From positions 106,355 through 170,354 of the forward strand of contig CAZCNL010000005.1 of the NCBI GenBank assembly GCA_964500435.1: a stretch of DNA of 64,000 nucleotides, given 5' to 3'. This DNA comes from GWF2-33-9 sp964500435 (GTDB taxonomy: Bacteria > Bacteroidota > Ignavibacteria > Kapaibacteriales > UBA2268). Made by a program: the position numbers and the translations under genes. Below the pieces are notes generated by a model, which saw only the letters and a program-made list of their open reading frames with translations, ran no database searches and was not told where the DNA came from. Below, piece after piece: positions 52,783 to 61,853 of the stretch; the stretch's first letter is position 1; each line of letters begins with the position of its first letter.

Positions 52783-55134
52783 ATGAAAATTCTTTTAAGA
52801 GTTAATTTGATAATTTTAATTTGTTTAATATCAATCCAAAATTCATATTCTACAAATTGGGAATTTATTAAAGGTCCTGGGAATAACAAGGGCGTTTATG
52901 CTATAGATACGTATGGAAATGATATTTATATTGGGTTAAATTCCGCAAAATTATATAAAAGTACAAATTATGGTACTTCATGGATTGAAATTAAATATAA
53001 TGACTCTCTGCCTTTTCTTGATATTACAACTATAGCCAAAGTTAAGTCTAATTTATTTATACTATCATCATTTCGTTCGAAACCTCCTTTTTATGAATTA
53101 GCAGTTTCCCAAGATGATGGATTAAATTGGAATGAGGTTATCATGGATGATACATTATATTTTTATTATTTTATTAAAAAAGATAAGAATGATTTATATT
53201 GCTCATATTATTCTAAGAAATCAAATTCGATGCCATCAACAAAATTTGCAAAATTCGATTATAATAACAATAATTGGATAAATTTAGTTGATTCAATTTC
53301 ATTAAAAAAAATATATTCTTCTGCAAAGTCCATAGCAAAATATGGAAATAAAATATTAATAGGGTGTTCAATAGTTAAACCAAGTGTAGATGCGGGAGTA
53401 AAAACTATACCAGTTATTTATATTTATGATACCCAATCCCAAAATTTACAACCGATAGTTGATACATTAAGTGACTTATGGAAAAGTTATATAAATTGCT
53501 TTTTAATTAAAGGGGACGATATATTTATCGGAACATCAACGGGAGTTTACAAATCAACAGATGGTGGATTAACCTGGACAAGAAAAAGCAGTGGTTTACA
53601 CTTCAAGAATGAATATTATGATTATGATTATGAAATACATAAAATGTGTGAATTTGAAGGGAATATATATGCAATAACAAATCCACCGAGCACTTATGGC
53701 TATTTTAATACAAATAGTTCCACATTAGTGTATAGCACGGATAATGGAGAAAGTTGGCAGAATAGTGAATTATTTTCATATGACATATTTGTAGCAGATA
53801 TGCCTCAAGATTTTGCAGTTATTAATAATAAATTATTAATAAGCACATTAGATGGATTATTCGAAGTAGATAAAGATTTAACAAAGAAAACACAGTTAAT
53901 AAATGATACATTAAGCAGCGGGACAGTGCAAGATTTTTATGTCGATAATGAAAAGATAATTGCGACAAAATTCAATGATTTTATATACCAAACAAACGTG
54001 AAAAATAACGGGAAATGGGAAAGGTTAGCAAAAAAACAGGCATTTCCAATCGCTAACGTTGATAATTTCTGCAAGAACAATGAAAATATATATGCATTAG
54101 TAGGATATAATGGATATGTGAGTGGCTCTTTTGCAATATCAAACGATACAGGCAATACATTTTGGTTTGTAAATGAAAAAGATACCACAATGCTGAATTT
54201 ACAATATTATAGCATATATGCACATACAAACGATTCAGTCTATGTAACGACGAGTAAGGGAATATTTCTATCGAATGACGAAGGAAAGACATGGCATAGA
54301 ATAACAGGAGATGGATTTATGTATAAAGTGATGAAAATGATAAAAATAGATGAAAATATATTTGCGGGTACACTTGATTATGGTTTAATAAAGTCGGTAG
54401 ATGGGGGTAAGTCGTGGGAAAAGAAAAAATTACCAACGAAATATGATGAAATAACAATAAAAGATATATTATATCACGATAATAAAATATATTTAGCAAC
54501 AAAACAATATTACGATCCTGAAAAAAAAATATTAGTTAATGGAGAAGGCATATTTATGTCGTCTGATTTAGGAGAAAGTTGGGAAAAGAAAAACAATGGA
54601 TATCCAGACTCACTCGAAACAGCAAGTTTAGCCAGTTACGGAGATTATATATTTGCAGCAACGAATTGGTATGGGAGTGTGTATTATTCGACGAATGGCG
54701 GAGAAAAATGGCATTCGATAAACAAGGGATTGTCAGGATATTCATTAAGTAGAATCAAGGTATTTGGAGGTTATTTATACGCAGGTACATCGACTGGACT
54801 ATATAAATATAATTTAAAGAATTTAATAACAAGCGTAGATGAAATCGAGAAGCGGAATTATTTATATTCGATGCAACCCTATCCGATACCTGCAACAAAT
54901 CGAGTGCAAGCAGAAATATATTGGGATAAAGCATTAGATATAAATCAAGCAGACATCAAGGTTTATAATATTTATGGCGAAGAAATCAACAGCAAGGACA
55001 AAATCAAAGTCATACCCGAAAGCGATTGGTATGGCAAAATAATTTGGAACTGCGAAGGAAACGAACCTGGAGTATACATCATTACAATAAATTACGGCAC
55101 CGAGAAAAAAGCAATAAAGGTAATAAAGAATTAG
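52783..55134 (+). CDS. Asp-box beta-propeller T9SS cargo protein
   Basis: 783 residues. Signal peptide ~1-23. The body is a sialidase/sortilin-type propeller with repeated Asp-boxes S-x-D/N-x-G-x-x-W: STNYGTSW, SQDDGLNW, STDGGLTW, STDNGESW, SNDEGKTW, SVDGGKSW, SSDLGESW and STNGGEKW, so at least eight. The last ~90 residues are a T9SS-type CTD (type 2 here, MQPYPIPATNRVQAEIYW ... YGTEKKAIKVIKN). Propellers of this class bind glycans, peptides or proteins, or act as scaffolds; nothing indicates sialidase catalysis. Paralogue of the partial gene at 61854, with the same small Cys-rich partner upstream. Confidence 0.85.
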   Translation: MKILLRVNLIILICLISIQNSYSTNWEFIKGPGNNKGVYAIDTYGNDIYIGLNSAKLYKSTNYGTSWIEIKYNDSLPFLDITTIAKVKSNLFILSSFRSKPPFYELAVSQDDGLNWNEVIMDDTLYFYYFIKKDKNDLYCSYYSKKSNSMPSTKFAKFDYNNNNWINLVDSISLKKIYSSAKSIAKYGNKILIGCSIVKPSVDAGVKTIPVIYIYDTQSQNLQPIVDTLSDLWKSYINCFLIKGDDIFIGTSTGVYKSTDGGLTWTRKSSGLHFKNEYYDYDYEIHKMCEFEGNIYAITNPPSTYGYFNTNSSTLVYSTDNGESWQNSELFSYDIFVADMPQDFAVINNKLLISTLDGLFEVDKDLTKKTQLINDTLSSGTVQDFYVDNEKIIATKFNDFIYQTNVKNNGKWERLAKKQAFPIANVDNFCKNNENIYALVGYNGYVSGSFAISNDTGNTFWFVNEKDTTMLNLQYYSIYAHTNDSVYVTTSKGIFLSNDEGKTWHRITGDGFMYKVMKMIKIDENIFAGTLDYGLIKSVDGGKSWEKKKLPTKYDEITIKDILYHDNKIYLATKQYYDPEKKILVNGEGIFMSSDLGESWEKKNNGYPDSLETASLASYGDYIFAATNWYGSVYYSTNGGEKWHSINKGLSGYSLSRIKVFGGYLYAGTSTGLYKYNLKNLITSVDEIEKRNYLYSMQPYPIPATNRVQAEIYWDKALDINQADIKVYNIYGEEINSKDKIKVIPESDWYGKIIWNCEGNEPGVYIITINYGTEKKAIKVIKN
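54841..55134 (+). repeat. CTD type 2 coding cassette, copy 1
   Basis: DNA from the GAAATCGAGAAGCGG start is almost identical to 63837-64000 although the propeller parts upstream have diverged strongly. Confidence 0.85.
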
Positions 55135-55174
55135 GTGCTTGATTCCCGTTTTCACGGGAATGACAAATTTGCAA

Positions 55175-55243
55175 GTCATTGCGAGGAGACGAAGTCGACG
55201 AAGCAATCTCAGGAAGGGATTGCTTCGCTACGCTCGCAATGAC
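55175..55243 (+). repeat. Palindromic interspersed repeat, copy D
   Basis: GTCATTGCGAGGAG ... CGCTCGCAATGAC, preceded by the small hairpin ATTCCCGTTTTCACGGGAAT (55143-55162) and followed by CAAAATGTAATTTTTTGCC. Between the propeller gene and cargo paralogue 2. No leader element follows this copy. Confidence 0.85.
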
Positions 55244-55403
55244 ATAAAAAAATTTTTTTTGCATCAAAATGTAATTTTTTGCCAAATTTTTTGTCTTTAT
55301 TTTTAAAAAATAATTTATTAAATTAGAAGTGTTAGAAGTAAGAAAGTAAATAATATTCTTCAAATACTGTTGAAATCTCTTTTATAAAATAAAAGGTCTT
55401 ACA

Positions 55404-57002
55404 ATGAAAAAAGTATATATTATTTTATTAACCTTGATTTTCTTTGAATTTAATAATTTGTTTTCTGAAAATTGGGAACCCTTTCCATTGAATCAAACCT
55501 CTTATTATAAGATAACAAAAACAAAATTACCTTATACTACAAATTTTGAAAGTAAAGATTTAATAGATGCAATAACAATAATTAAATTCGATTCAGTATC
55601 AAATCAAAATTCAAATAATAAAAAATATTTCTCACAAATATTAAAAGTTAACGATAGTTGCATTATCAGTAAAAAAGATTCTTTATGGAATGATGATTTC
55701 CCAAATTTACAGCCAGAGGCATATCTTTTTCTTGGTGATACATTAGTATTCTTAATTAAGGAAGAGCATAATATTTCAAATACTTGCTTAAAGTTGCCAT
55801 TAAATTTAGATCAAAGTGACTCCTATTTCCAAATTAATTATGATAGCAATTACAATTCTACTATGAAGATAGAAACTAAGTTAATTTCTAAGACAGAAAA
55901 ATCAGTTTTTGGTATTATAGATTCAGTAATTACTTTTGAAATTCAAAGAAACCGATTGCCTACAAAAGATGATGGTGTTTTTTTAATTGAGTTAAGTAAA
56001 AAATTTGGGCTAATAAAATTTTTCCCCTTAGATATTCTTGCTTATGGGGGGCTATTTGATCAAATTCAGCAATTAGAATTGGTATCGGTAGATGAAAACA
56101 AAGAACATTATGGCGAGGTTTATAATTTCAAATATCGTAACCGTAACTTATTTGAAAAGCCCGGAAATATTAAAATATATGAGAATATATGGGGTGAACC
56201 TTGGGATTTGGTGTTTATTAGAGATTCTATAATTAGTGTTGACAATTCAGATGATAGAGTTTATGTGGAATATAATCGACAAACAATGTCTACAAATCAA
56301 GGTATTAAACCGGACATAAATCAAAATTATAAATATTTTTATTTTAAAAAAGATAGTTTAATTCATTATGGATTTAATGCAATGGTTGATGCCCTTCGAA
56401 GAGGTGAGACATTTATTCCGAGTACAAATTTATTTGACAAAATTCCAAATGAGAAACCAACGCAAACACCCTTGGAAATAATTGCAACACCATTGTTATT
56501 CAAATTTATTGAAAAATGTGGTCAAAAAGATTTACAGATTTTTTATATTTACCAAGCTGGCTTGGATAGAGGAAATTGCACTCTTCCAATGAAATTTTTT
56601 TGGTACCGAATATTGGATTATAAAATGGATTTGTGGTGGGAGTGCAATAACGAAAACATTTTTCCAAGCTTAGGGGACCACTATGTTGGTATTAAAGATG
56701 GCGATTGTGAATGGGGGGATTTATCGTGGCCTCCAAAGGGACTTTCTGTTTTTGAAGGACAGCAATATAATTCTTATCTCTCCCCTAACCCAGCTCGTTC
56801 AATTACACGATTAAATTTACAGCAAGAGGGAGATATATCTATAACGGCAGTGGATTTGCTTGGTCGCTCGTATCCCCTTTGGTCGGGCTACGCAAGCAGC
56901 GGCGATATGGAACTTGACGTAAGTACCTTACCGACAGGCTCATACACCTTGCTAATTGATTACGGCACAAAGCGAGAAGCAGTACGGATGATGAAGGAGT
57001 AG
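55404..57002 (+). CDS. T9SS cargo protein, paralogue 2
   Basis: 532 residues, collinear with the 537-residue product at 49711: same signal peptide start MKKVYIILLTL, same W-E-P-F-P-L-N-Q-T-S-Y-Y and M-V-D-A-L-R-R-G-E segments, same CTD type 1 (YLSPNPARSITRLNL, DMELDVSTLPTGSYTLLI). The paralogues differ by many substitutions in the passenger but hardly at all in the CTD and 3' DNA. Passenger fold unknown. Confidence 0.75.
   Translation: MKKVYIILLTLIFFEFNNLFSENWEPFPLNQTSYYKITKTKLPYTTNFESKDLIDAITIIKFDSVSNQNSNNKKYFSQILKVNDSCIISKKDSLWNDDFPNLQPEAYLFLGDTLVFLIKEEHNISNTCLKLPLNLDQSDSYFQINYDSNYNSTMKIETKLISKTEKSVFGIIDSVITFEIQRNRLPTKDDGVFLIELSKKFGLIKFFPLDILAYGGLFDQIQQLELVSVDENKEHYGEVYNFKYRNRNLFEKPGNIKIYENIWGEPWDLVFIRDSIISVDNSDDRVYVEYNRQTMSTNQGIKPDINQNYKYFYFKKDSLIHYGFNAMVDALRRGETFIPSTNLFDKIPNEKPTQTPLEIIATPLLFKFIEKCGQKDLQIFYIYQAGLDRGNCTLPMKFFWYRILDYKMDLWWECNNENIFPSLGDHYVGIKDGDCEWGDLSWPPKGLSVFEGQQYNSYLSPNPARSITRLNLQQEGDISITAVDLLGRSYPLWSGYASSGDMELDVSTLPTGSYTLLIDYGTKREAVRMMKE
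56784..57002 (+). repeat. GC-rich CTD type 1 coding cassette, copy 2
   Basis: Nearly identical to 51107-51324 and close to 60313-60533. The similarity to copy 1 continues past the stop codon through the hairpins to the palindromic repeat. Confidence 0.85.
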
Positions 57003-57009
57003 GGCTATT

Positions 57010-57067
57010 TAACCTTCAGAAGGTTTTTTTCACCAGATGTCCTACACCTCCAAGGTGTAGGACATCT
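57010..57067 (+). terminator. Twin hairpins after cargo paralogue 2
   Basis: AACCTT-CAG-AAGGTT followed by TTTTT, a small Rho-independent terminator, then the 15-bp-arm hairpin 57035-57067, identical to 51357-51389. Confidence 0.75.
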
Positions 57068-57161
57068 TAATTTCTACTTCCACTTCCTTGAAGGGGTGGC
57101 ACGTAGTGACGGGGAGGTATAATTATAAAATCCCGTTTTCAAGGGAATTAAAAATTTGCAA

Positions 57162-57229
57162 GTCATTGCGAGGAGCGTGAGCGACGAAGCAATCTCAGGA
57201 AGGGATTGCTTCGCTACGCTCGCAATGAC
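57162..57229 (+). repeat. Palindromic interspersed repeat, copy E
   Basis: GTCATTGCGAGGAGCGTGAG ... CGCTCGCAATGAC, followed by AGAATGTAATTTTTTGCC and later AATTTGTTAAATTATAGG. Confidence 0.85.
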
Positions 57230-57336
57230 GAAAAATTTTTTGCATTAGAATGTAATTTTTTGCCAAATTTTTTGTCTTTGTTTTTAAAATAATTTGTTAA
57301 ATTATAGGAAGAGAAAGCTGCAAAACAAGAAAATAT

Positions 57337-57711
57337 ATGGTTGTAATTAATAAAAATAAAGAAAAGGCGGGAAGTTCGGAAAAGGGCATAGAATGGGCTT
57401 TATGGCTTTATGTAGACGCCTCAAGAATATTTATATTGTATTGAAACTGCGATTTATTCAAATTTTCCAAAGAAAGAAAAATTACTTTGTTCAAATAAAT
57501 TTTGCCGAAAAAAATTATTTATTTACAACTGCGAGTGGAAATTCATTGCGTTTAGCGGGCTGATGCTATTTTGTCGAAACAATATAATTTGTTTTGGGAA
57601 TTAGCAAAAGTCCGCTGAAATCGCTCGCAGTTCTATTGGGCAGGGCGAAAGTTTGGAACTGTGCCAGTAATGCCTGAAAAAAATCAATAATTTTAAAATT
57701 TAAGGTGATTA
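57337..57711 (+). repeat. Conserved leader element, copy C
   Basis: Starts ATGGTTGTAATTAATAAAAA like copy B, with two 8-bp units (57396-57411). The tail CGCAGTTCTATTGGGCAGGG and GGAACTGTGCCAGTAATGCC is nearly identical to copy D. So copies are mosaics: B-like middle, D-like end. Ends at the ATG of Cys-rich protein 2. Confidence 0.8.
57396..57411 (+). repeat. 8-bp tandem repeat, two units
   Basis: Two GGCTTTAT units inside leader copy C. Confidence 0.85.
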
Positions 57712-58497
57712 ATGAAAAAGATATTTATTTTATCGGTTGTATTATTGCTTTTATTCTTTAGTAGTATAAATACTATGAGAGCTCAATTGGAGAATTGTTA
57801 TCCAACTAATCAAAATGAAACTTGTACCGATTGGACAGGTTCATCATTTGAATTTACTTATATGAGCTGTAACGTCCATATAGATTATTATTACAGAGTT
57901 TGCAAAGACCCTACTGGATGTGAGGGACAACCTAAAGTCAGAATAGATGCTCGTATATTCCAAATTGTTTGGGATTGGGATAACTGCTTAAATTTAACTC
58001 AAGCTATATATCCAGGTTATCCAAATGATTTCGGTACGATGAATTATGTTCAATTTGCATCATTGTTTAATTTAGCAAGCAGGCAAATGGGGGAAACATC
58101 TTTTATAAATTATTACAATTCGCACCCTGACGAACAAATTTCACTACAATGCTATGGTACACCTCCTGATTGTTCAGACCCAGACCCAAATAGTTGTAAT
58201 TTTTCTGTATATTATTCAAATTTCTCGTGTGAGATGATTTGTTGGCATATTAAAGATGCAGGAACAGGTTGGGCTGGTCCTGGAGTAATTGTAAATAATT
58301 ATCCTTGTACATCTGCAAATTCAACTTGCTGTGAACACATTGCTCACTATTGTATGTGTGGCGATCAAGTGCATTCAATTATTTCAGTAAATGGAACAGG
58401 TTTATGTAATGATGCTATTCCTCCTTATGATTCTTGCTTCGAATTAGAACATTATACGACTTATTCAAGTAATGGTTGTATTACAATTTGCGAGTAA
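57712..58497 (+). CDS. Cys-rich secreted protein 2
   Basis: 261 residues. Signal peptide ~1-24 (MKKIFILSVV... ending MRAQ). Mature protein has about 25 Cys, with pairs CEMIC and CC, and motifs different from Cys-rich proteins 1 and 3; its first part (SCNVHIDYYYRVC) resembles the left-edge protein. No CTD; it ends NGCITICE. Downstream (TAATGAAATG, 4 bp) is a very small gene consisting of a signal peptide and a CTD-like domain. Family and function unknown. Confidence 0.75.
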   Translation: MKKIFILSVVLLLLFFSSINTMRAQLENCYPTNQNETCTDWTGSSFEFTYMSCNVHIDYYYRVCKDPTGCEGQPKVRIDARIFQIVWDWDNCLNLTQAIYPGYPNDFGTMNYVQFASLFNLASRQMGETSFINYYNSHPDEQISLQCYGTPPDCSDPDPNSCNFSVYYSNFSCEMICWHIKDAGTGWAGPGVIVNNYPCTSANSTCCEHIAHYCMCGDQVHSIISVNGTGLCNDAIPPYDSCFELEHYTTYSSNGCITICE

Positions 58498-58501
58498 TGA
58501 A

Positions 58502-58891
58502 ATGAAAAACACATATTTAATTATTATCTTGTTTTTAACATTATTTCTCAATGTAATGTTAAGTAGCGATAATATTATTGTTAAAAAAATTGTTAGTAAA
58601 GATAACCATTCAATCATTCAAAATAAAATACAAAATAATAAATTTTCGTTTTTAATATATCCAAATCCAATTGAAAATGAAAATATTAAAATTATTTTTA
58701 ATGATTTGAAAAGTAAACCGAAAAATTATATAATAACTAAATTGGATAAAAGTTTGTTAATTGAGAAAATATTCAATTTAGAAGAATATGAGATTAAAGT
58801 TAGCAACTTATGTCCAGGTGAATATTTACTGACAATATACTTGGAAAATGGAGAATTTTATTCTTCAAAATTTATTAAGAAAATTAATTAA
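58502..58891 (+). CDS. Small protein: signal peptide plus CTD-like domain, no passenger
   Basis: About 129 residues from the ATG at 58502 (MKNTYLIII); an upstream in-frame ATG at 58472 lies in the preceding gene and gives a poor signal peptide. After a hydrophobic N-terminus (~1-20) and a short Lys/Asn-rich linker, the rest has T9SS-CTD features: FLIYPNPIENENIKI near the start and LCPGEYLLTIYLENGEFYSSKFI at the end. No passenger domain is present. It follows Cys-rich protein 2 by 4 bp and could act with it in trans, or be the remnant of a split gene. Confidence 0.6.
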   Translation: MKNTYLIIILFLTLFLNVMLSSDNIIVKKIVSKDNHSIIQNKIQNNKFSFLIYPNPIENENIKIIFNDLKSKPKNYIITKLDKSLLIEKIFNLEEYEIKVSNLCPGEYLLTIYLENGEFYSSKFIKKIN

Positions 58892-58994
58892 ATATTTAAA
58901 CTAACTGGGCTTTTTATATGTATTTTTAATATGTGTAAGTGCTATTAATTAAATATAACATATAAAAAGTCCTAATTAAAAAAGAGGTAATAAA

Positions 58995-60533
58995 ATGAAA
59001 AATTTTGAAAAAATTTGTTTTGGAATTCTTATAGCGATTTCTTTTACAATTAAATCTTATGGATTGGAACCACCTAATATTGTGAATGAATTTTACATAA
59101 CAAAAGACACTTTTAATATTGATTATTCCGATTATTATGATTCGTATAACAATAAGTTATTAATAACATATTATTCAAGCGATAGAGTTAATAATGCTTC
59201 TTATATTTATCCATTTAAAATATTTAATTTTACTTTTTCAGGAGAATTAATTAAGCAATATTCCTTATATTCACAAGGTAGTTTTCATATATTCAATTCA
59301 AGTTTTGATAAGATTAGTGATATTTATCGCATTAATGGACAATATTTCTACCTTAATGGAATGAAATATTTCTCTCTGTTTCTTGATAAAGATTTTAATA
59401 TAGTTAATAAAATAGAAATGGATACGATCATATCACATCACACTATTTTAATAAATGATACATCATTGCATATACATCATATTATAGCTAGTTATCCTGT
59501 AAGATTTGATGATAGTTTATATTTCGGACTTACATTAAATTGCTATAATGAACATAAATCCTACCAAAGATATAAAGTGCTTGTAACTGACACAAATTAT
59601 AAATTTATTAGATATTTTGAATTAGACACTATGAATTTAAATAAAAACACGGTAAAATCAGGACAGAGAGGTTTTTGGATTTATCCATTGGAAAATAAAC
59701 ATCTTGCAGTTGGTTTTGAAGAGTTAATGGATACAGTACCAAATATTTATCCAGTTACCATATATGATTATGATAATATGGGAAATTATTATTCCAAAAA
59801 GAAATATCAAGTTCTATATAATAATGATAGTTGTAGAGTTATATTGCAACAAATAATAAAATTAAAAGATAATTCATATTTAATAAGGGGAGGTATTATA
59901 TATAATAAAAATATAATTCAATGCTTTTTTAAAGTATCAAGTATGGGTGAAATAATGTGGTATAAAGTTTACGATAATGAGGAAGAAATGATAGGAATTA
60001 TAGATTTCAAAGTACTTTTTAATGAAGAAGTAATTGCATTAGGAGGCAGGATTGTACCATCTGGTTATCCCCCAAATGAGAAATATCCAAGTTATCTGGC
60101 TTTATATGATATTAATGGAAATAAATTGAGCAGTTATAAATGGCACCATAATATATCATTAGATGGAACTGTTTTTGGAGTAATGGAAGGTCCAAACAAG
60201 CATATTTTTGTTGTTGCTAAAAATGGTTTTGATTCATTAGTTGTATCCGAAATAGTACCAAACTATACAAGTGCAAAAGAAAACAGTGTTTTATCAAAAA
60301 ATATATATCTTTCACCAAATCCGACTACTTCAACAGCATACGTGAATTTGCAACAAGAAGGGCAAGTGGCGATTACGGCAGTGGATTTGCTTGGTCGCTC
60401 GTTCCCGCTTTGGTCGGGCTACGCCAGCACGGGCGATATGGAACTTGACGTAAGCACGTTGCCGATAGGTTCCTACACCTTGCTAATCGATTACGGCACA
60501 AAACGAGAAGCCGTGAGATTGATGAAAGAGTAA
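58995..60533 (+). CDS. T9SS cargo protein with CTD type 1
   Basis: 512 residues. Signal peptide ~1-23. The passenger (~25-425) is beta-rich, with repeats resembling kelch/propeller-type blades (for example YHKSYQRYKVLVTD and FFKVSSMGEIMWYKVYDNEEE), but I cannot assign a family. The CTD (YLSPNPTTSTAYVNL, DMELDVSTLPIGSYTLLI) is nearly identical in DNA to those of the genes at 49711 and 55404, although the passengers are unrelated. It belongs to the unit with Cys-rich protein 2 and the CTD-only gene. Confidence 0.7.
   Translation: MKNFEKICFGILIAISFTIKSYGLEPPNIVNEFYITKDTFNIDYSDYYDSYNNKLLITYYSSDRVNNASYIYPFKIFNFTFSGELIKQYSLYSQGSFHIFNSSFDKISDIYRINGQYFYLNGMKYFSLFLDKDFNIVNKIEMDTIISHHTILINDTSLHIHHIIASYPVRFDDSLYFGLTLNCYNEHKSYQRYKVLVTDTNYKFIRYFELDTMNLNKNTVKSGQRGFWIYPLENKHLAVGFEELMDTVPNIYPVTIYDYDNMGNYYSKKKYQVLYNNDSCRVILQQIIKLKDNSYLIRGGIIYNKNIIQCFFKVSSMGEIMWYKVYDNEEEMIGIIDFKVLFNEEVIALGGRIVPSGYPPNEKYPSYLALYDINGNKLSSYKWHHNISLDGTVFGVMEGPNKHIFVVAKNGFDSLVVSEIVPNYTSAKENSVLSKNIYLSPNPTTSTAYVNLQQEGQVAITAVDLLGRSFPLWSGYASTGDMELDVSTLPIGSYTLLIDYGTKREAVRLMKE
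60313..60533 (+). repeat. GC-rich CTD type 1 coding cassette, copy 3
   Basis: Long near-identical segments with copies 1 and 2 (GCAAGTGGCGATTACGGCAG, CTTTGGTCGGGCTA). The downstream hairpins of copies 1 and 2 are missing; the palindromic repeat follows 15 bp after the stop codon. Confidence 0.85.
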
Positions 60534-60548
60534 TGATAGAAGTTTCGC

Positions 60549-60625
60549 CGTCATTGCCAGTAAACGAAAGTCGACGAAGCAATCTCAGGAGTGCAAGGGA
60601 TTGCTTCGCTTCGCTCCCAATGACG
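60549..60625 (+). repeat. Palindromic interspersed repeat, copy F
   Basis: CGTCATTGCCAGTAAACGAA ... GCTCCCAATGACG, most like copies A and B, followed by AAGTGTAATTTTTTTGCTGTTCAC, a block shared with copy A. Confidence 0.85.
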
Positions 60626-60730
60626 AAAAAAAATTTTTTATCAAAAGTGTAATTTTTTTGCTGTTCACTTGTTATATATAAATAGAATTTGTTAAATTAG
60701 AGAAAGTATAGGAAGCAAATAAAAAAATAA

Positions 60731-61121
60731 ATGAAGGACGGAAATAAAAATATTGGAGAGGCGGGAAATACGAAAAAGGGCATAAGATGGGCTTTATGGC
60801 TTTATGTGGACGCTTCAAAAATATTTTTATTGTATTGAAACTGCGATTTATTCAAAATATCCAAAGAAAGAGAAATTACTTTGTTCAAATAAATTTTGCC
60901 GAGAAAAATTATTTATTCACAACTGCGAGTGGAAATTCATTGCGACGCTGCTACAGAGCAATTGCGGGAGGTGTGGTAGTTCCGCTTCGCTTTGTAGCAT
61001 ATTTGCAATAGCGTTGTTACCACAAGCGGTCGCAGTTCTATTGGGCAGGGCGAAAGTTTGGAACTGTGCCAGTAATGCCTGAAAGGAATTATAATTATAA
61101 ATAATATAAGGAAAAACAATT
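60731..61121 (+). repeat. Conserved leader element, copy D
   Basis: Starts ATGAAGGACGGAAATAAAAA like copy A, with two 8-bp units (60790-60805). The hairpin GCTACAGAGC (60950-60959) / GCTTTGTAGC (60989-60998) matches that of copy A, with an A-U pair turned into G-U, so pairing is kept despite the base change. The tail matches copy C. Ends at the ATG of Cys-rich protein 3. Confidence 0.8.
60790..60805 (+). repeat. 8-bp tandem repeat, two units
   Basis: Two GGCTTTAT units inside leader copy D. Confidence 0.85.
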
Positions 61122-61766
61122 ATGAGACAAAATAACTTTAAATATTATTTCGCAAGTATATTTGTAATAATTTTATTTATCAGTATATTTACACCATTTA
61201 AGTCATATTCTCAGTTTGTTCCTTGCCCTGATGGTTGGGTTGGGGATTTGAAAATTGTTCCTGTTGTAGTGGGAAATGATACTTGTTTGTATGAAGTTGG
61301 TTTGTGTTTGAAGTGTGATGCATCAACCCATCTTATACCTTTGCAAGTAATGCTCTCTACAATAAGACCATTAGATACGATGTGCATAATGGATCCAGAT
61401 TCAGCGGCTCAGTTTATTATTTCAAAAGTTTACGACCCAAACTGGATTTTTGAAAATTTACAAAACGATTGTATTGCTGGATGGGGACCTTGTGAATTAA
61501 AACAAAATTGGGTTGAAGTTGATGCTGTTACGCCTAAATGCTTTCATTGGGAATTGATTGACCTGGGAAATAACGAAAAAGAAAAAATATTGTTGCCTTG
61601 TGGTACCTGTAAATGCAATTGGTCATATTATATTTGTTGGGACGCAAATCAAGGAGAATTTATACAAATACCAAACAAGGATAAACCACCATTTTATTCA
61701 GGTGATTGTCCTTGTGATGCTGATCCAAATTCAGGATGTTTCTCGGTACACACAAATTGTGACTAA
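61122..61766 (+). CDS. Cys-rich secreted protein 3
   Basis: 214 residues. Signal peptide ~1-30 (hydrophobic core ASIFVIILFISIF, ending SYSQ). Aligns with Cys-rich protein 1 throughout: PCPDGW, TCLYEVGLCLKC, RPLD, DPNW, DCIAGWGPC, PKCFHWEL, CGTCKCNW, YICWD, GDCPCD. No CTD. Followed 87 bp later by the second Asp-box propeller gene, so the Cys-rich/propeller pair exists twice in the same order. Function unknown. Confidence 0.75.
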   Translation: MRQNNFKYYFASIFVIILFISIFTPFKSYSQFVPCPDGWVGDLKIVPVVVGNDTCLYEVGLCLKCDASTHLIPLQVMLSTIRPLDTMCIMDPDSAAQFIISKVYDPNWIFENLQNDCIAGWGPCELKQNWVEVDAVTPKCFHWELIDLGNNEKEKILLPCGTCKCNWSYYICWDANQGEFIQIPNKDKPPFYSGDCPCDADPNSGCFSVHTNCD

Positions 61767-61786
61767 TAAATAAAGAAAGAAATAAT

Positions 61787-61813
61787 CCACCCTGGAATTT
61801 ATTTTCGGGGTGG
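61787..61813 (+). terminator. Weak hairpin after Cys-rich protein 3
   Basis: CCACCC (61787-61792) pairs with GGGTGG (61808-61813); followed by an A-rich, not T-rich, stretch. Same relative place as the hairpin after Cys-rich protein 1. Confidence 0.4.
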
Positions 61814-61853
61814 TTCAAGAAATTAAAAAAACAAAATAAAAGGAGTATAAAAA

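Larger units (their letters stand above)
57003..57711. other. Long non-coding stretch between cargo paralogue 2 and Cys-rich protein 2
   Basis: Holds the twin hairpins, palindromic repeat E, the AT-rich conserved block and leader copy C, in the same order as 51325-52050. No independent gene is supported. Confidence 0.7.
60534..61121. other. Non-coding stretch between CTD-1 cargo and Cys-rich protein 3
   Basis: Palindromic repeat F, the AT-rich block with TTGTTATATATAAATAGAATTTG (a possible Bacteroidota-type promoter, inferred only), and leader copy D. Small open frames here reflect the leader. Confidence 0.7.

Noticed and set aside
52783..55134. Sialidase activity for the Asp-box propeller
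   Set aside because: Asp-boxes alone do not indicate catalysis; no Arg triad or FRIP-type motif was recognised.
60373..60582. 69-codon minus-strand frame over the CTD of the 512-residue cargo
   Set aside because: Shadow frame caused by the GC-rich CTD coding DNA.
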